Notes: generated from the sequence alone by a model not told the origin. Positions 18,122 to 28,193 are shown, numbered from the stretch's first letter. The stretch is 64,000 bases of DNA from CAITNM01 sp021298215 (GCA_046309815.1 JBKCOJ010000003.1:1-64000); one strand, 5' to 3'. Made by a program: numbers and translations.

Positions 18122-18916
18122 CTATTTTGAATAACTATTCCAATAGATGGTGACGAATAAAAAGAGCCATACCACATCGACAAAATGCCAATACCAGGCA
18201 GCAGCTTCGAAGCCGACGTGGTGATTAGGTTGAAACTCGCGGCGCATGTTACGCAGTAAGCAGACGCATAAAAAGATGGTGCCGATAAAGACGTGCGCTC
18301 CGTGAAAGCCAGTTGCCATAAAAAAATTAGATGGATAAATACCATCTTTAAGGCCAAACGCTGCATGAGCGTATTCAACAATTTGCACCATTGAAAAAAT
18401 AAGACCAAGACCCACCGTGATGATAAGAGCTTGGGTAACTTTGGAAAAATTTCCTTTGAGCATTTCGTGATGCGCCCAGGTAATAGCAGTGCCTGATAAT
18501 AGAAGAATGAGTGTATTTAAATAAGGTAGTTGCATTGGATCAAAGGGGATAATGCCCTTAGGCGGCCATTGAAAAGCAATGTGTCCAGCAAGATTTAGGC
18601 TGGAATGGAAATAGCCCCAAAAAAAGGCGACGAAAAGCATGACTTCGGAGGCGATAAAGAGTGCCATGCCAATTTTTAAGCCCTGTTGGACCGGAGGGGT
18701 GTGTACACCTGGTTGATTACTTTCTTTAATGACATCAAGCCACCAGCCCAGTGCGCAAGCTATTAATAAAATGATGCCTATAGCAAAAACCCACCAATCA
18801 ATATGATGCATAAGTAAAACAGCACCTACCGCTAACACAAAAATGGACAATGATGATATAAGTGGCCAAGGGCTTGGATCCACCAGATGATAGGGATGTT
18901 TTTTTGAACTACTCAT
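18122..18916 (-). CDS. coxC: Cytochrome c oxidase subunit III
   Basis: 264 residues with seven hydrophobic spans and the family sequences HPYHLVDPSPWP at the start, GMALFIASEVMLFVAFFWGYFH in the middle, GFHGAHVFIGT and the ending HFVDVVWLFLFVTIYW. It is part of the aa3-type respiratory oxidase in the inner membrane and stabilises the subunit I catalytic core. The other oxidase genes (coxA, coxB, ctaG) are not adjacent here. Upstream on the same strand is a DsbD-like gene 17 bases away, so the two may be co-transcribed. Confidence 0.97.
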   Translation of the reverse strand: MSSSKKHPYHLVDPSPWPLISSLSIFVLAVGAVLLMHHIDWWVFAIGIILLIACALGWWLDVIKESNQPGVHTPPVQQGLKIGMALFIASEVMLFVAFFWGYFHSSLNLAGHIAFQWPPKGIIPFDPMQLPYLNTLILLLSGTAITWAHHEMLKGNFSKVTQALIITVGLGLIFSMVQIVEYAHAAFGLKDGIYPSNFFMATGFHGAHVFIGTIFLCVCLLRNMRREFQPNHHVGFEAAAWYWHFVDVVWLFLFVTIYWNSYSK

Positions 18917-18933
18917 CTCTTTTTATAATCCAC

Positions 18934-20601
18934 CTACCCTAAATCTTCCAGGGCCTCTTGCAGTATGTTAAAGGTGAGAAGCTCCGGAAGTACTTTGTGA
19001 CGACCATCTGGGTAAAGTAATACGTATAAAGGCACGCTACCTCTACCATACTTTTCTAAGGCTTTGGTGATGGATGCATCGTAGGTTGTCCAATCAGCCT
19101 TAATAAGCTGAACATGCTTGTGTTTAAAGAGCTGATACGCTTTTTCGGTATTTAAGACAAGGCGCTTATTGACCTGACACGTAATACACCACTTTGCGGT
19201 GAAATCAATGAGCACCGGAGATTTTTTACGTAATTTTTCAATAGTTGTGGAATCATAATCCATCCATGTATCTTCCGTGGATACCTCGATAGGCCGAGTC
19301 ACATAAAAGTAGGCGCTTGAAATAAGGCCAAGAGCAAGTCCAGCAACAAAAAGGCGTACGTACTTTGCTCGGTGCAGCCCTCCCCAATGGCCTCCTACCC
19401 AACATGCAATGGCTACCACTAAAAGAGTAACAAGCACTTCTAGTAGGGTCGCTATGGGGACTTGATCTGCCAGCACATGGAAAAGCCATAACATTGAAGC
19501 TATCATGGCAAAGCCTAAAATGGTTTTAAAGGTGAGCATCCACGCGCCTGGTTTTGGTAAAAATTTGGCTGATTTTGGATTTAAGCAAATCAGAAGATAT
19601 GGAGCTGCTAAGCCAAGAGCTAAACCTGTAAAGATAAAAAGACTGGCTATGGGATTTTGCGTTAAAGCAAACCCTACCGACACGCCCATGAAAGGTGCAG
19701 AACATGGGGTTGCAACGATGCACGCTAGCACGCCATGGAAAAAACTCCCTAAGGGTGTAGAATCATCATTGCTTTTTTTGGAAGAAAATCGGGCAAGAGA
19801 CGTGCCGACTTCAAACACACCAAAGAGATTCAAAGCAAAGACAAAAAAGATAAAAATAAGAGCTATCACAACGGCTGATGATTGCAGTTGAAATCCCCAT
19901 CCCACTTGGCTTCCTGCTGCTCTAAAAGCTTGCAAAATGCCTGCTAATATCCAAAAACTTACAAGCGTTCCCATGGTAAAAAATATACCATTAGCGCGCA
20001 ATTTTTTAGGTTGGTGATGCTGCGTGAGACTAATGATTTTTAATGATAAAATCGGCAACACGCAAGGCATTAGGTTGAGAATGAGGCCTCCAATAAAGGC
20101 AAATAAAAACATGATGCCCATTTGAGGTGGAAATAACTCTATGCTTTCTTGAGGCCTGGGAATATTATTCCATTCTGCAACGTTAGCAAGTTTAAGATTT
20201 TGCTGCGTTTTCTCAGGTGTGCAAAGTTTATCGCAAACAACGTAGTTAATATTTGATTTCACAAATTGTAGTTGCATTGTATCGTTGACGTTGAAACTTC
20301 CGTGTACGTAAATTTTCCCTTCGTAGGCTTCAAACGCATATCCATTTAATTTCAAACTTTTCATAGGTGGCCATGTTATGTGATCGAGTGTCACATCATG
20401 AGGTAATTGCCATTCAACGATCGTTGGAGAATCTTTATCATTAGGGCTATAAATATGTGCATGTTTGGGCATGGTAAAAACAAGTACAAATGGAACTTTG
20501 CCCTTAGCACAATGCTCGGGGGCTAAAAGCTCTACTTTAACAGTGTTGGCGATAATCACCGCGCATGTTGCTATCCATAAAAAGAGAAGACGAGGTTTCA
20601 T
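18934..20601 (-). CDS. DsbD-like thiol:disulfide interchange protein
   Basis: 555 residues. A signal peptide leads into a periplasmic beta-rich domain with the redox pair in VCDKLCTPEK. Next comes a membrane domain of about eight spans carrying the conserved Cys in LMPCVLP and TPCSAPFMG. A C-terminal thioredoxin domain has WCITC. DsbD passes electrons from cytoplasmic thioredoxin to periplasmic disulfide partners, keeping enzymes or cytochrome-maturation proteins reduced. All three redox pairs are present, so it should work. Its N-terminal domain looks more like the ScsB/DsbC-type form than enterobacterial DsbD. Placed before coxC, where reduced cysteines are needed for oxidase assembly. Confidence 0.9.
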   Translation of the reverse strand: MKPRLLFLWIATCAVIIANTVKVELLAPEHCAKGKVPFVLVFTMPKHAHIYSPNDKDSPTIVEWQLPHDVTLDHITWPPMKSLKLNGYAFEAYEGKIYVHGSFNVNDTMQLQFVKSNINYVVCDKLCTPEKTQQNLKLANVAEWNNIPRPQESIELFPPQMGIMFLFAFIGGLILNLMPCVLPILSLKIISLTQHHQPKKLRANGIFFTMGTLVSFWILAGILQAFRAAGSQVGWGFQLQSSAVVIALIFIFFVFALNLFGVFEVGTSLARFSSKKSNDDSTPLGSFFHGVLACIVATPCSAPFMGVSVGFALTQNPIASLFIFTGLALGLAAPYLLICLNPKSAKFLPKPGAWMLTFKTILGFAMIASMLWLFHVLADQVPIATLLEVLVTLLVVAIACWVGGHWGGLHRAKYVRLFVAGLALGLISSAYFYVTRPIEVSTEDTWMDYDSTTIEKLRKKSPVLIDFTAKWCITCQVNKRLVLNTEKAYQLFKHKHVQLIKADWTTYDASITKALEKYGRGSVPLYVLLYPDGRHKVLPELLTFNILQEALEDLG

Positions 20602-20737
20602 GATCTAGTGTTTTATTGAAGAATAATTAATTCTACACACGAGAACGACTTAGTCACAAGTAGTTATATGTCTGGGGTTGTGAACTTATTATACAGTAAA
20701 TACAATAACAAAAAAATTTATTGCAGAATTTGATTTC

Positions 20738-22123
20738 ATGGTAGCTATAGTATGGTTTAGAAATGATCTTAGGTTGACGGATCATCTAGCATTGGATGCC
20801 GCTTTGAAAACCGGCAATCCTATTTTACCTATTTTTATCTATGACAGCATTCACTCACGTTCATTTGGAGAAGCTTCGAAATGGTGGCTGCATCATAGCT
20901 TATCATCTTTAAAAAGGACACTTAATCTTCTTAAGGCAGATTTGATTTTTCAGCAAGGAAATGCATTTGAAATACTAAAAAATATTGCTGAACAGATTCC
21001 CCTTTCGCACATTTTTTGGAACAGACGTTACGATGCGGAAGGAATGCAGCAAGACATACAGGTAAAGAGTTATTTTAAAGAAACAAACATTATCTGCCAT
21101 TCTTTTAATGGCTCTTTATTATTCGAACCTCACACCATTAAAAATAAAGAAGGTAAGCCTTTTAAGGTTTTTTCGGCTTTTTGGAAACATTGTCTAAGTC
21201 AACATTCTGTACAGGAGCCAATCCCTGCGCCCACACATTTAAGCTTTGATAAAAAATTTAATGAGATTTCACACACGTTAGATTCTTTAGAACTTTTACC
21301 GAAGCTTGGCTGGATAAAGGGATTGGAAGAATCGTGGAGTCCAGGAGAAGAGAATGCGCAAAAAAACTTCGACTTTTTTTTAAAAAATTCTCTTAAGAAT
21401 TATAAAAAAAATCGTGATTACCCAACCCTAAAAACTTCGCGATTATCCCCTTACATTCGCAGGGGAGAAATAAGTGTACGGCAATTATGGAGAGCTATCC
21501 ATCAGCATGCTATTTTTTCGAAAGAAGTAGACAGTGAATGTTTCTTAAGTGAACTTGGATGGCGTGAATTTTCGTATCATACCCTTTTTCATCATCCTGA
21601 TTTAGAAGAAATCCCCTTAAAAAAAGATTTCGAAGCATTTCCGTGGGAGAAAAACCCGAACCATTTTGATGCTTGGACAAAAGGCTTAACAGGATATCCT
21701 ATTGTTGATGCAGGCATGCGAGAATTATGGAGAACCGGTTATATGCATAATCGTGTACGCATGATTACAGCTTCTTTTTTGGTTAAACACTTGCTACAAC
21801 CATGGCAAAACGGAGAGAAATGGTTTTGGGATACATTGGTGGATGCTGATGTTGCAAGTAATCCTTTCAACTGGCAATGGGTGGCAGGTTGTGGTGCAGA
21901 TGCAGCACCGTATTTTCGCATTTTCAACCCCATTTTACAGGGAGAAAAATTTGATCCTCAAGGTGAGTATATAAGGAGCTGGGTTCCTGAATTAAGGGAC
22001 GTTCCAGATGATTTTATCCATACACCTTGGCTTTATGAAAATAGACCAAGTGATTATCCAGAACCCTTGGTGCATCATTCGAAAGCTAGAGAGAAAGCGC
22101 TGAAAGCATTTAAAGCGATGTAA
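20738..22123 (+). CDS. phrB: Deoxyribodipyrimidine photolyase
   Basis: 461 residues, near the usual length for class I photolyases. It starts VAIVWFRNDLRLTDH, the antenna-cofactor Rossmann domain. The FAD-binding C-terminal half has ELGWREFSYHTLFHHP, GYPIVDAGMRELWRTGYMHNRVRM and WQWVAGCGADAAPYFRIFNP, with the tryptophans of the electron-transfer chain and the lesion-binding surface. It repairs UV cyclobutane dimers with light. A light-driven enzyme in a putative intracellular bacterium is mildly odd and suggests a host or life stage exposed to light. Single gene with its own upstream region. Confidence 0.96.
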   Translation: MVAIVWFRNDLRLTDHLALDAALKTGNPILPIFIYDSIHSRSFGEASKWWLHHSLSSLKRTLNLLKADLIFQQGNAFEILKNIAEQIPLSHIFWNRRYDAEGMQQDIQVKSYFKETNIICHSFNGSLLFEPHTIKNKEGKPFKVFSAFWKHCLSQHSVQEPIPAPTHLSFDKKFNEISHTLDSLELLPKLGWIKGLEESWSPGEENAQKNFDFFLKNSLKNYKKNRDYPTLKTSRLSPYIRRGEISVRQLWRAIHQHAIFSKEVDSECFLSELGWREFSYHTLFHHPDLEEIPLKKDFEAFPWEKNPNHFDAWTKGLTGYPIVDAGMRELWRTGYMHNRVRMITASFLVKHLLQPWQNGEKWFWDTLVDADVASNPFNWQWVAGCGADAAPYFRIFNPILQGEKFDPQGEYIRSWVPELRDVPDDFIHTPWLYENRPSDYPEPLVHHSKAREKALKAFKAM

Positions 22124-22216
22124 TTTTATAAGTTCAAAAAGTTGGCTATTTTTTTGTTTCTTTAATTTGAAATTTTATTATATAGTGCTTTTGTCATCTC
22201 ATTTTTTACAAATATC

Positions 22217-22960
22217 ATGGAAAAAAAGACCAGTTTAAATGTTGGACTAATTATCATTGCCTTCATCCTTGCTATAGGATTTTCGATGAGCGGCTATTTC
22301 ATTGGTAAATCCATTGAGCGCTTTAAATTAATGGATCGATCGGTTGCGGTAAAAGGATTAGCAGAACGAGTTGTAAAAGCAGATACGGCCGTGCTTAACC
22401 TGTACTTCACCGAAGTAGGAAATGATTTAGATGCACTAAGTATAAAAATGCAAAAAGATAAGGATATTATTTTGAATTTCTTACAGAAAAGAGGAGTCGA
22501 TAGTAAAGAAATTCAAGTGCAAGCCTTAAAAATTAACGACAAAAGCGCTCGTGACTATGGTGACTCAGATAAAAAACCTCAGGACCGTTATATCTTAAGA
22601 AATACTATTACCGTTACTTCGGCCAATGTTGATTTGATTAGTAAGATTCCTGAAGATATTGGGGATTTGCTTCACCAAAATATTGCCGTTTCAACAAAAG
22701 CTGCTTATCAATTTACAAAATTTACAGATATAAAAACAGAGATGCTTGCGGAAGCAACGCAAAATGCACGAAAAGCTGCCGATCAATTTGCCAAGGATTC
22801 GGCTGCAAAAGTAGGCGCTATTAAATCAGCCAATCAAGGAATTTTCACTATTACTGCAAAAAATTTTGGGAGTGAAGAACGCGATTATAATGAAGCTGAA
22901 AGTATTGAGAAAAAAATCCGCGTAGTGAGCACGGTAACGTTTTCGTTGGAGAATGCTTAA
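22217..22960 (+). CDS. SIMPL-domain (DUF541) periplasmic protein
   Basis: 247 residues. One N-terminal membrane span (LNVGLIIIAFILAIGFSMSGYFIG) anchors a periplasmic SIMPL domain. The family patterns SVAVKGLAERVVKADTAVL, the middle FLQKRGVDSKEIQVQ and the ending RVVSTVTFSLE are present. Family members are implicated in envelope stress or signalling in several bacteria; the exact job is not known. It begins with ATG after a short AT-rich gap. Confidence 0.88.
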   Translation: MEKKTSLNVGLIIIAFILAIGFSMSGYFIGKSIERFKLMDRSVAVKGLAERVVKADTAVLNLYFTEVGNDLDALSIKMQKDKDIILNFLQKRGVDSKEIQVQALKINDKSARDYGDSDKKPQDRYILRNTITVTSANVDLISKIPEDIGDLLHQNIAVSTKAAYQFTKFTDIKTEMLAEATQNARKAADQFAKDSAAKVGAIKSANQGIFTITAKNFGSEERDYNEAESIEKKIRVVSTVTFSLENA

Positions 22961-23038
22961 GGAACAGTTTATCTCATCGTGAAGCCTGTAGGGCATTGCA
23001 GAAATCGGAGAGCAAAATCAGATTTAGATAATATTTAA

Positions 23039-23077
23039 CTAGATTCTTACGCTTCTTCGAAGGCTCAGAATGACACG
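23039..23077 (+). repeat. Dispersed GGATC...ATGAC hairpin repeat, copy
   Basis: CTAGATTCTTACGCTTCTTC...GAAGGCTCAGAATGACACG; nearly the same as the copy at 40941, with palindrome CTTCTTCGAAG in the middle. Confidence 0.5.
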
Positions 23078-23105
23078 TTTTTCAAGAAGCACCGAAAATG
23101 GGCTT

Positions 23106-24377
23106 TTACGCAACGAGGCGATATTCACTTTTTTGTGCAGCTGGTTCTTCTTTAAAAAGCGAAAATAGAGATGTGCCACCTAACAACACAATGCTACCAA
23201 TGTAAGCCATTACACCCACTGAGCTACCATGCATCAGCTGGGTGAGAGTATTGGTAATTAACGGTGTGAGACCTGCAAAAATACTGAGTCCTGCTGAAAA
23301 TGCAAATCCTGATAAGCGTCCTCTAATCAACACAGGTACGTTGAAAGAATTTAGAGGATGAACTACCGCATATGCCATTGCAGCTGGGAAAACCATTACG
23401 ACTTGAAACAAAATAAAACTATGCTCATCAAGCAAAGAAAAGGCTGGGAATAAGAAGACCAATGACATAATACATGCCGTAGACATGATTTTTTTAATAC
23501 CGACTTTGTCACTTAACCACCCAAACACTGCTGTAAAAAAGTTATGCAATATGACGGCAAGCACTGTCATTTTAACTGCCTCATACATTGGCATACCTAA
23601 AACCTTATTCATATAAAAGGATGTGTAATTTAGTGGAATCCAAATTAATACGCCGGTTACAGATCCCACGCAAAAGGCTCGATAGGCATAGCGTAAGTGA
23701 TTTTTGCTAAGAAGACGTAGATTTTCTCCCGATGTCATTTTCGCTTCGTTTTCAAAAATTGGGCTTTCACGTACGAAGCTTCGCAAATAAAATGTTATAA
23801 CACCCAGCAATGCTGCAAAAATAAATGGAACTCTCCAGGACCAATCTGGCATGCCGGGACGAGTTGCAATGGCAACACAGGCAATAGCTAGGAGACTTCC
23901 CATACCAGCCGCAGAATTATATAAACCAGCTACTGTACCCGCTCGTTTCCAGCCATAATTTTCGATTAATAAAATGCCGCCATTGGTGAATTCCCCCCCC
24001 ATGCACATACCTTGAGCAATACGACAAATAATCAATGCAATCGGAGCCATCATGCCAATTTGCTGATAGGTTGGCGACAAGCCAATGCATAATGTAGGAA
24101 TAGCCATGCCTAAAACAGAAAGCATTAAACTTTTACGACGTCCTTTAAAATCAGCCATGCGACCAAAAATGTAGCCTCCTAAAGGGCGAGCTAAAAATCC
24201 AATCGCAAAGAATAAGCCCCCGATAATCGCATCGTGAACAGGGCTAATTGGTGGGTAAAACTTAGGCGCAAGAAGAAAACTGAAATGAGCAAAAATAAAG
24301 AAGTCAAAATATTCAAGAAGATTACCGCACATCAAGGCAGCAAGAAGATATTTTGGAGGTTTTTGAAGAGATGACAT
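23106..24377 (-). CDS. Major facilitator transporter, metabolite:H+ symporter (ProP-like) family
   Basis: 423 residues with 12 predicted membrane spans. Family signatures of the MHS branch are GNLLEYFDFFIF at the start, GFLARPLGGYIFGRMADFKGRRKSL in loop 2-3 and GMCMGGEFTNGGILLIENY in span 4-5. In this family such carriers take up osmolytes or carboxylic acids with protons, and in obligate intracellular bacteria they are often used to import host metabolites. The substrate is unknown. Eight consecutive G (coding strand; 23993-24000 as C) fall in the MGGEF motif, a place prone to length change, but the frame here is intact. Confidence 0.9.
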   Translation of the reverse strand: MSSLQKPPKYLLAALMCGNLLEYFDFFIFAHFSFLLAPKFYPPISPVHDAIIGGLFFAIGFLARPLGGYIFGRMADFKGRRKSLMLSVLGMAIPTLCIGLSPTYQQIGMMAPIALIICRIAQGMCMGGEFTNGGILLIENYGWKRAGTVAGLYNSAAGMGSLLAIACVAIATRPGMPDWSWRVPFIFAALLGVITFYLRSFVRESPIFENEAKMTSGENLRLLSKNHLRYAYRAFCVGSVTGVLIWIPLNYTSFYMNKVLGMPMYEAVKMTVLAVILHNFFTAVFGWLSDKVGIKKIMSTACIMSLVFLFPAFSLLDEHSFILFQVVMVFPAAMAYAVVHPLNSFNVPVLIRGRLSGFAFSAGLSIFAGLTPLITNTLTQLMHGSSVGVMAYIGSIVLLGGTSLFSLFKEEPAAQKSEYRLVA

Positions 24378-24520
24378 AGGAACGGACCTAACAGACGCAA
24401 GCTATACGTTTATAGTATGCAACGCATGCAAAAAATGCGCAAGCAATTTTCAATCAATGCGCTATTCTATATATAATTAAGAGAAAATTAATTTTATTGA
24501 ATTATAAATACTAATTACAG

Positions 24521-26302
24521 ATGCAAATGATATTATTATTCGTGATTTTAACAATTTTATTTCTTTTTTTCGCAACTTGCTCTTCATCGTTGAGCGCCAC
24601 TGACTGTGAGAGTGATGATGATTCTCAATTGGAATCAGCAGAAGGTGATTTCAATGAACTCCCCTCAACTTCTCGTTTCACTGCTATTCAAGATAGCTTA
24701 GATATTTTTATGGATTTGCCAGGAAATTCAGGAATAAATGCACGTTCATCTGAAAGCTTTCCTCAGCATGGCTTAAGACTTGTAAATATAGAGGAAGATG
24801 ATTTATCTCATACATCATCAGAACCCACGCCACCTTTTCCCACAACTTATTGTGATCGCTTAACGGATAGCTTAGATGCATTTCTTGCCTCACCGCAAAT
24901 AAATCAATCTAATAGAGAAGAAAGAGTGCCAATGCTTGCTTTTTCTTCTTTATCAACCGCTTGGTCAGAAAATATAGAAAATGATCTAACACCACGACGA
25001 TATCCTTATGGAAGGGCGACTTGGATCGGTGTTTTGAATGGAATTCTTGCAAGTAGCACACTTTCACCAGCAGCTTCTGATATTGAAGAAATATCCACTC
25101 AAGCTGTAGGCATACCTTCACCTTTTTCTAGTGAGCAGGAAGAAGAAGGCGCTGGACCAGCTACCGTTTCTTTTAATGTAGGAAGCCTTGCTGAAGAAGA
25201 CCTAGATATATTTGAACCTAGACCTACTAGAAATCACTCTCGTCGGAATGCATTTGATGGTTCTGACCCTCTCTTTAGGTTTCCTGGAAGTTGCGAAGAT
25301 CCTGATGCTGAAAAAGTCAAAAAAAGAAAAGAAAAACGAAACCGATCCATCAAAGATAGTATTTTAGATGCTATTGAAGAAAGAGATGTCCCTCTTGCAG
25401 CAGCACCTCTTGAGCCCATAGCTAAAACAGATTTACCTGTTTGGTTAAAGACGCAACTTTATTTACAAAATCGTGCTTTAGCTTTTCAGGAACAACAATC
25501 TAAAACTCTGGTAAACTTAAAAGAAGAGCTGGATTTATGGTCGATTCTTATTCAACGCGGAATTTGTAAAAGAGATGAGCATGTAAAACCGCTTGAATGG
25601 GTCAAGGAGCAAACCCTAGTTAACGGAAGCGGTTTAGAAGGTGTGATCGGACAATTTAATGCGCAATTGTTCGAGTATGAAACATATCTGGGACCATTTC
25701 GGAATTTCTTGGTCAACGATGCGGATTATGGGAATTTTATGGCTTTTTATTTAACTCTTCCTAACGGTCAGGATCAAGAATCAAGAGATGCAAAATTACT
25801 AAAATGGTTTGAAAAAATACAAAAGATATTAATGAAAATGCCAGCATCGCAAAGAATCGCTAGTAATGCCTCAAACGAAACTTTGAAGCAGTCATTACAT
25901 CGCAAGTGGATAAGTGCCGTTCATAGTAGGTGGACAATAATCGGATTACCATTTGAAGAAAAGTTACAACTAAAATCTTATGTTCATAAAGCCGTTGCAC
26001 AAGCGATACATCTAGAGATACAGCGATATAAATTCATTCAGCTGCAAACAAGACTCGAAGAATTTTATAAAGAACAGCTAGCTGCCCTCCCTCCGATTAC
26101 GGCAGAAGGTATTGCTGACTTTGCCGTGCAACCTATTAATTCAGTCGACACCCTCCTTGCAAAATTTATGGAAGGTAGGCATGAAAAAAATGAAGGCGTA
26201 GTTGACGAAAATCCGATCAGTACCGAAGAGATTGAAGCAATGATTTCTTTTATTCAGACACATCAAGAACATACTCTAAACTACATAAACAGCTTTCTTT
26301 AA
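24521..26302 (+). CDS. Secreted protein with tandem short repeats, unknown function
   Basis: 593 residues with an N-terminal hydrophobic stretch (ILLFVILTILFLFFATCSSSLSA). Two similar blocks appear early: TAIQDSLDIFMDLP (about 53-66) and DRLTDSLDAFLASP (about 113-126), each beside Ser/Pro-rich acidic spacers. Such short helix repeats in disordered regions suggest protein-binding motifs. The C-terminal half is helical with no recognisable enzyme site. No family recognised. Start ATG 24521 (ATG 24527 also possible); no strong ribosome site. Confidence 0.72.
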   Translation: MQMILLFVILTILFLFFATCSSSLSATDCESDDDSQLESAEGDFNELPSTSRFTAIQDSLDIFMDLPGNSGINARSSESFPQHGLRLVNIEEDDLSHTSSEPTPPFPTTYCDRLTDSLDAFLASPQINQSNREERVPMLAFSSLSTAWSENIENDLTPRRYPYGRATWIGVLNGILASSTLSPAASDIEEISTQAVGIPSPFSSEQEEEGAGPATVSFNVGSLAEEDLDIFEPRPTRNHSRRNAFDGSDPLFRFPGSCEDPDAEKVKKRKEKRNRSIKDSILDAIEERDVPLAAAPLEPIAKTDLPVWLKTQLYLQNRALAFQEQQSKTLVNLKEELDLWSILIQRGICKRDEHVKPLEWVKEQTLVNGSGLEGVIGQFNAQLFEYETYLGPFRNFLVNDADYGNFMAFYLTLPNGQDQESRDAKLLKWFEKIQKILMKMPASQRIASNASNETLKQSLHRKWISAVHSRWTIIGLPFEEKLQLKSYVHKAVAQAIHLEIQRYKFIQLQTRLEEFYKEQLAALPPITAEGIADFAVQPINSVDTLLAKFMEGRHEKNEGVVDENPISTEEIEAMISFIQTHQEHTLNYINSFL

Positions 26303-26403
26303 CTTCGGCATTTACTACCTACCATAAGTTCTAGGTATATTAGTGCGAAGATTTTTTACAAAATGGTAGATAGATCTGTGTGTAAAAAATTGCTTTTCTT
26401 TGG

Positions 26404-27132
26404 ATGAAATTTTGTAAAAAACTACCTGCTTTTGCCTTGCTTGAAATGGCGATTGCTTTAAGTGTGCTTGGCATACTTGGATATATGACGTTACCGTTAC
26501 TTAGTAAAATTCAGCAATGGCAAAAAGTGAAAACAACGCACGCGCATCAAGAAAAAATTATGGAAGCACTGGCTGGGTATGTGCTAGCGAATAAGCATCT
26601 TCCCTGCCCTGCTTTAACGACGAATGGTCAAGCACAGGCTGTATGCACTAATGAAACCAAGGCTGGGTTTGTTCCTTATCAAACATTGGGTATTGAAGCA
26701 AAAACGGCCAAAGATGGGTATCATCATTGGATGACCTATGTAGTGCAACCAAGGCTTACGCATGAAAAAATTCGGTGGATACAGCCGATGTCGGATTTAC
26801 GCGTTGATCCCAAAACAATTTTTTGTAAAGTGTCGCCTGACGAAACATTGAAGGTGCTTAATGAACAGCATCAGACTTGTGTAGAAACTCCTGATTTTGT
26901 GGCGGTGGTGTTGATTTCCCATGGTACTAGCGGCGGATATATGCTGGAGAACGGAATTGTTCAGCCTGCAGTAAGCTTAGACTCAGACAAGGTAATGAAT
27001 ACTATGCGAGGAGATCACTACATAACAAAAGCGCCACAGTATCGCGACGCTTCTATTTTTGATGATACAGTGCTGTTTGTAAGCCGCAATAACCTAATGG
27101 CGCAGTGGGCTAAAGTACCATGTCAGCATTAG
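26404..27132 (+). CDS. Type IV pilin / type II secretion pseudopilin-like protein
   Basis: 242 residues. The N-terminus has the prepilin pattern: a basic leader MKFCKKLPA, then FALLEMAIALSVLGILGYMTLPLL, with Phe at +1 and Glu at +5 (Glu14). The residue before the cut is Ala (Ala9) instead of the usual Gly. The rest is a globular domain with cysteines (CP, VCT, FCK, TCVE, PCQH) likely disulfide-bonded. No other pilus genes are nearby, so it is either an orphan pseudopilin or a protein using the pilin-type signal. It meets the next gene tail-to-tail with a four-base overlap. Confidence 0.65.
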   Translation: MKFCKKLPAFALLEMAIALSVLGILGYMTLPLLSKIQQWQKVKTTHAHQEKIMEALAGYVLANKHLPCPALTTNGQAQAVCTNETKAGFVPYQTLGIEAKTAKDGYHHWMTYVVQPRLTHEKIRWIQPMSDLRVDPKTIFCKVSPDETLKVLNEQHQTCVETPDFVAVVLISHGTSGGYMLENGIVQPAVSLDSDKVMNTMRGDHYITKAPQYRDASIFDDTVLFVSRNNLMAQWAKVPCQH

Positions 27133-28079
27133 AGGTTCCGCTCCTGTTTTGCCAAATATTCTAAGCACCTTTTCTCTGTTTCTTGTAAATCTAATATTTC
27201 TTTTAAGTCTGATGAACCTTCTTCTCCAAATAAGTCATTTAATAACTGATGACCTGCATAATATGGAAAATTTTCTCCTAAATTCAAGAGATCTTTTGCA
27301 TATTGAACAGCATTTCCAGACATGTTTTTACGATTAAGGCTATCTGTGGGAAAGCAATACCCAAACTTAGCCTCTGTATCGTGATAATCTATGCGCATAC
27401 CAATCGTTCTTTTCCAAACTGGATCTAGCTGATCTTGACTAGTAACCAGAGGCACGTATGCATGACCTTCTTCATCTTCATGAAGCTCTACGAAAAGAAG
27501 AGCTTTTTGCTGAGTCTTTGACAAAACTCGCGGCCAAGAAGCAATTACTTCAAGAGTACCATCATGCTGAATACTTTCTGAACCAATACAAAGAGTTTTT
27601 GAGATAGTTGCCGGCCATTGAGCAACCCACATCCCTCCTGCGCTGGTACTATAGTTATGCAATCTACTTTGAATTTTAATTTTTATATCTTCAATACTAT
27701 TTGTATTAGTTGGTATTTCTATGTACTTACCTGGCAATAGTAATCTTTCTGAAAATAATTTTTTTGTACTATCTTTAAGCGTTACTTCTACTAATATTTT
27801 AAGATCATGAAGTGCAGACAAGCCTTGCTCCCAGAATCCATTTTCTGACTCATAAGGAATTCGAAACAATCCGCTTCCGGGACATTTTCCTCTGGTAAGC
27901 TTATTAACGCCTTCTTGATCCTCTAAAAATTTACCACCTATAACGGGGCCAATATCATGATTCCAGACTCTTAGGACGACTCCTTGTTGAGCATTACTTT
28001 CGTCTGTTTCAGACGCAGATAGAACAGAAAATAATCCAAGCGCTGCCAAAATTAACGTAAATACCTTAAAATTTCTCAT
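27129..28079 (-). CDS. Secreted protein of unknown function
   Basis: 316 residues with a signal peptide ending near SASE-TD. The mature part begins with beta-rich text (VVLRVWNHDIGPVIGGKF) and later becomes helical (SDLKEILDLQETEKRCLEYLAKQ). No catalytic motif recognised. ATG start at 28079. Overlaps the pilin-like gene by four bases in convergent orientation. Confidence 0.7.
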   Translation of the reverse strand: MRNFKVFTLILAALGLFSVLSASETDESNAQQGVVLRVWNHDIGPVIGGKFLEDQEGVNKLTRGKCPGSGLFRIPYESENGFWEQGLSALHDLKILVEVTLKDSTKKLFSERLLLPGKYIEIPTNTNSIEDIKIKIQSRLHNYSTSAGGMWVAQWPATISKTLCIGSESIQHDGTLEVIASWPRVLSKTQQKALLFVELHEDEEGHAYVPLVTSQDQLDPVWKRTIGMRIDYHDTEAKFGYCFPTDSLNRKNMSGNAVQYAKDLLNLGENFPYYAGHQLLNDLFGEEGSSDLKEILDLQETEKRCLEYLAKQERNL

Positions 28080-28193
28080 AAAAATACCTTTTTCACTACT
28101 AATAGATTAGTGATAGCGGTTTCGAGAAATGCAGGCAAGAGAGAATGTTCTTAGCATAACTATTAATAATTGACCGTTGAGTGAAAATGATAA

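Noticed and set aside
19505..19891. A 128-codon plus-strand frame
   Set aside because: Antisense to the DsbD-like membrane domain, with Lys-rich content typical of such shadows.
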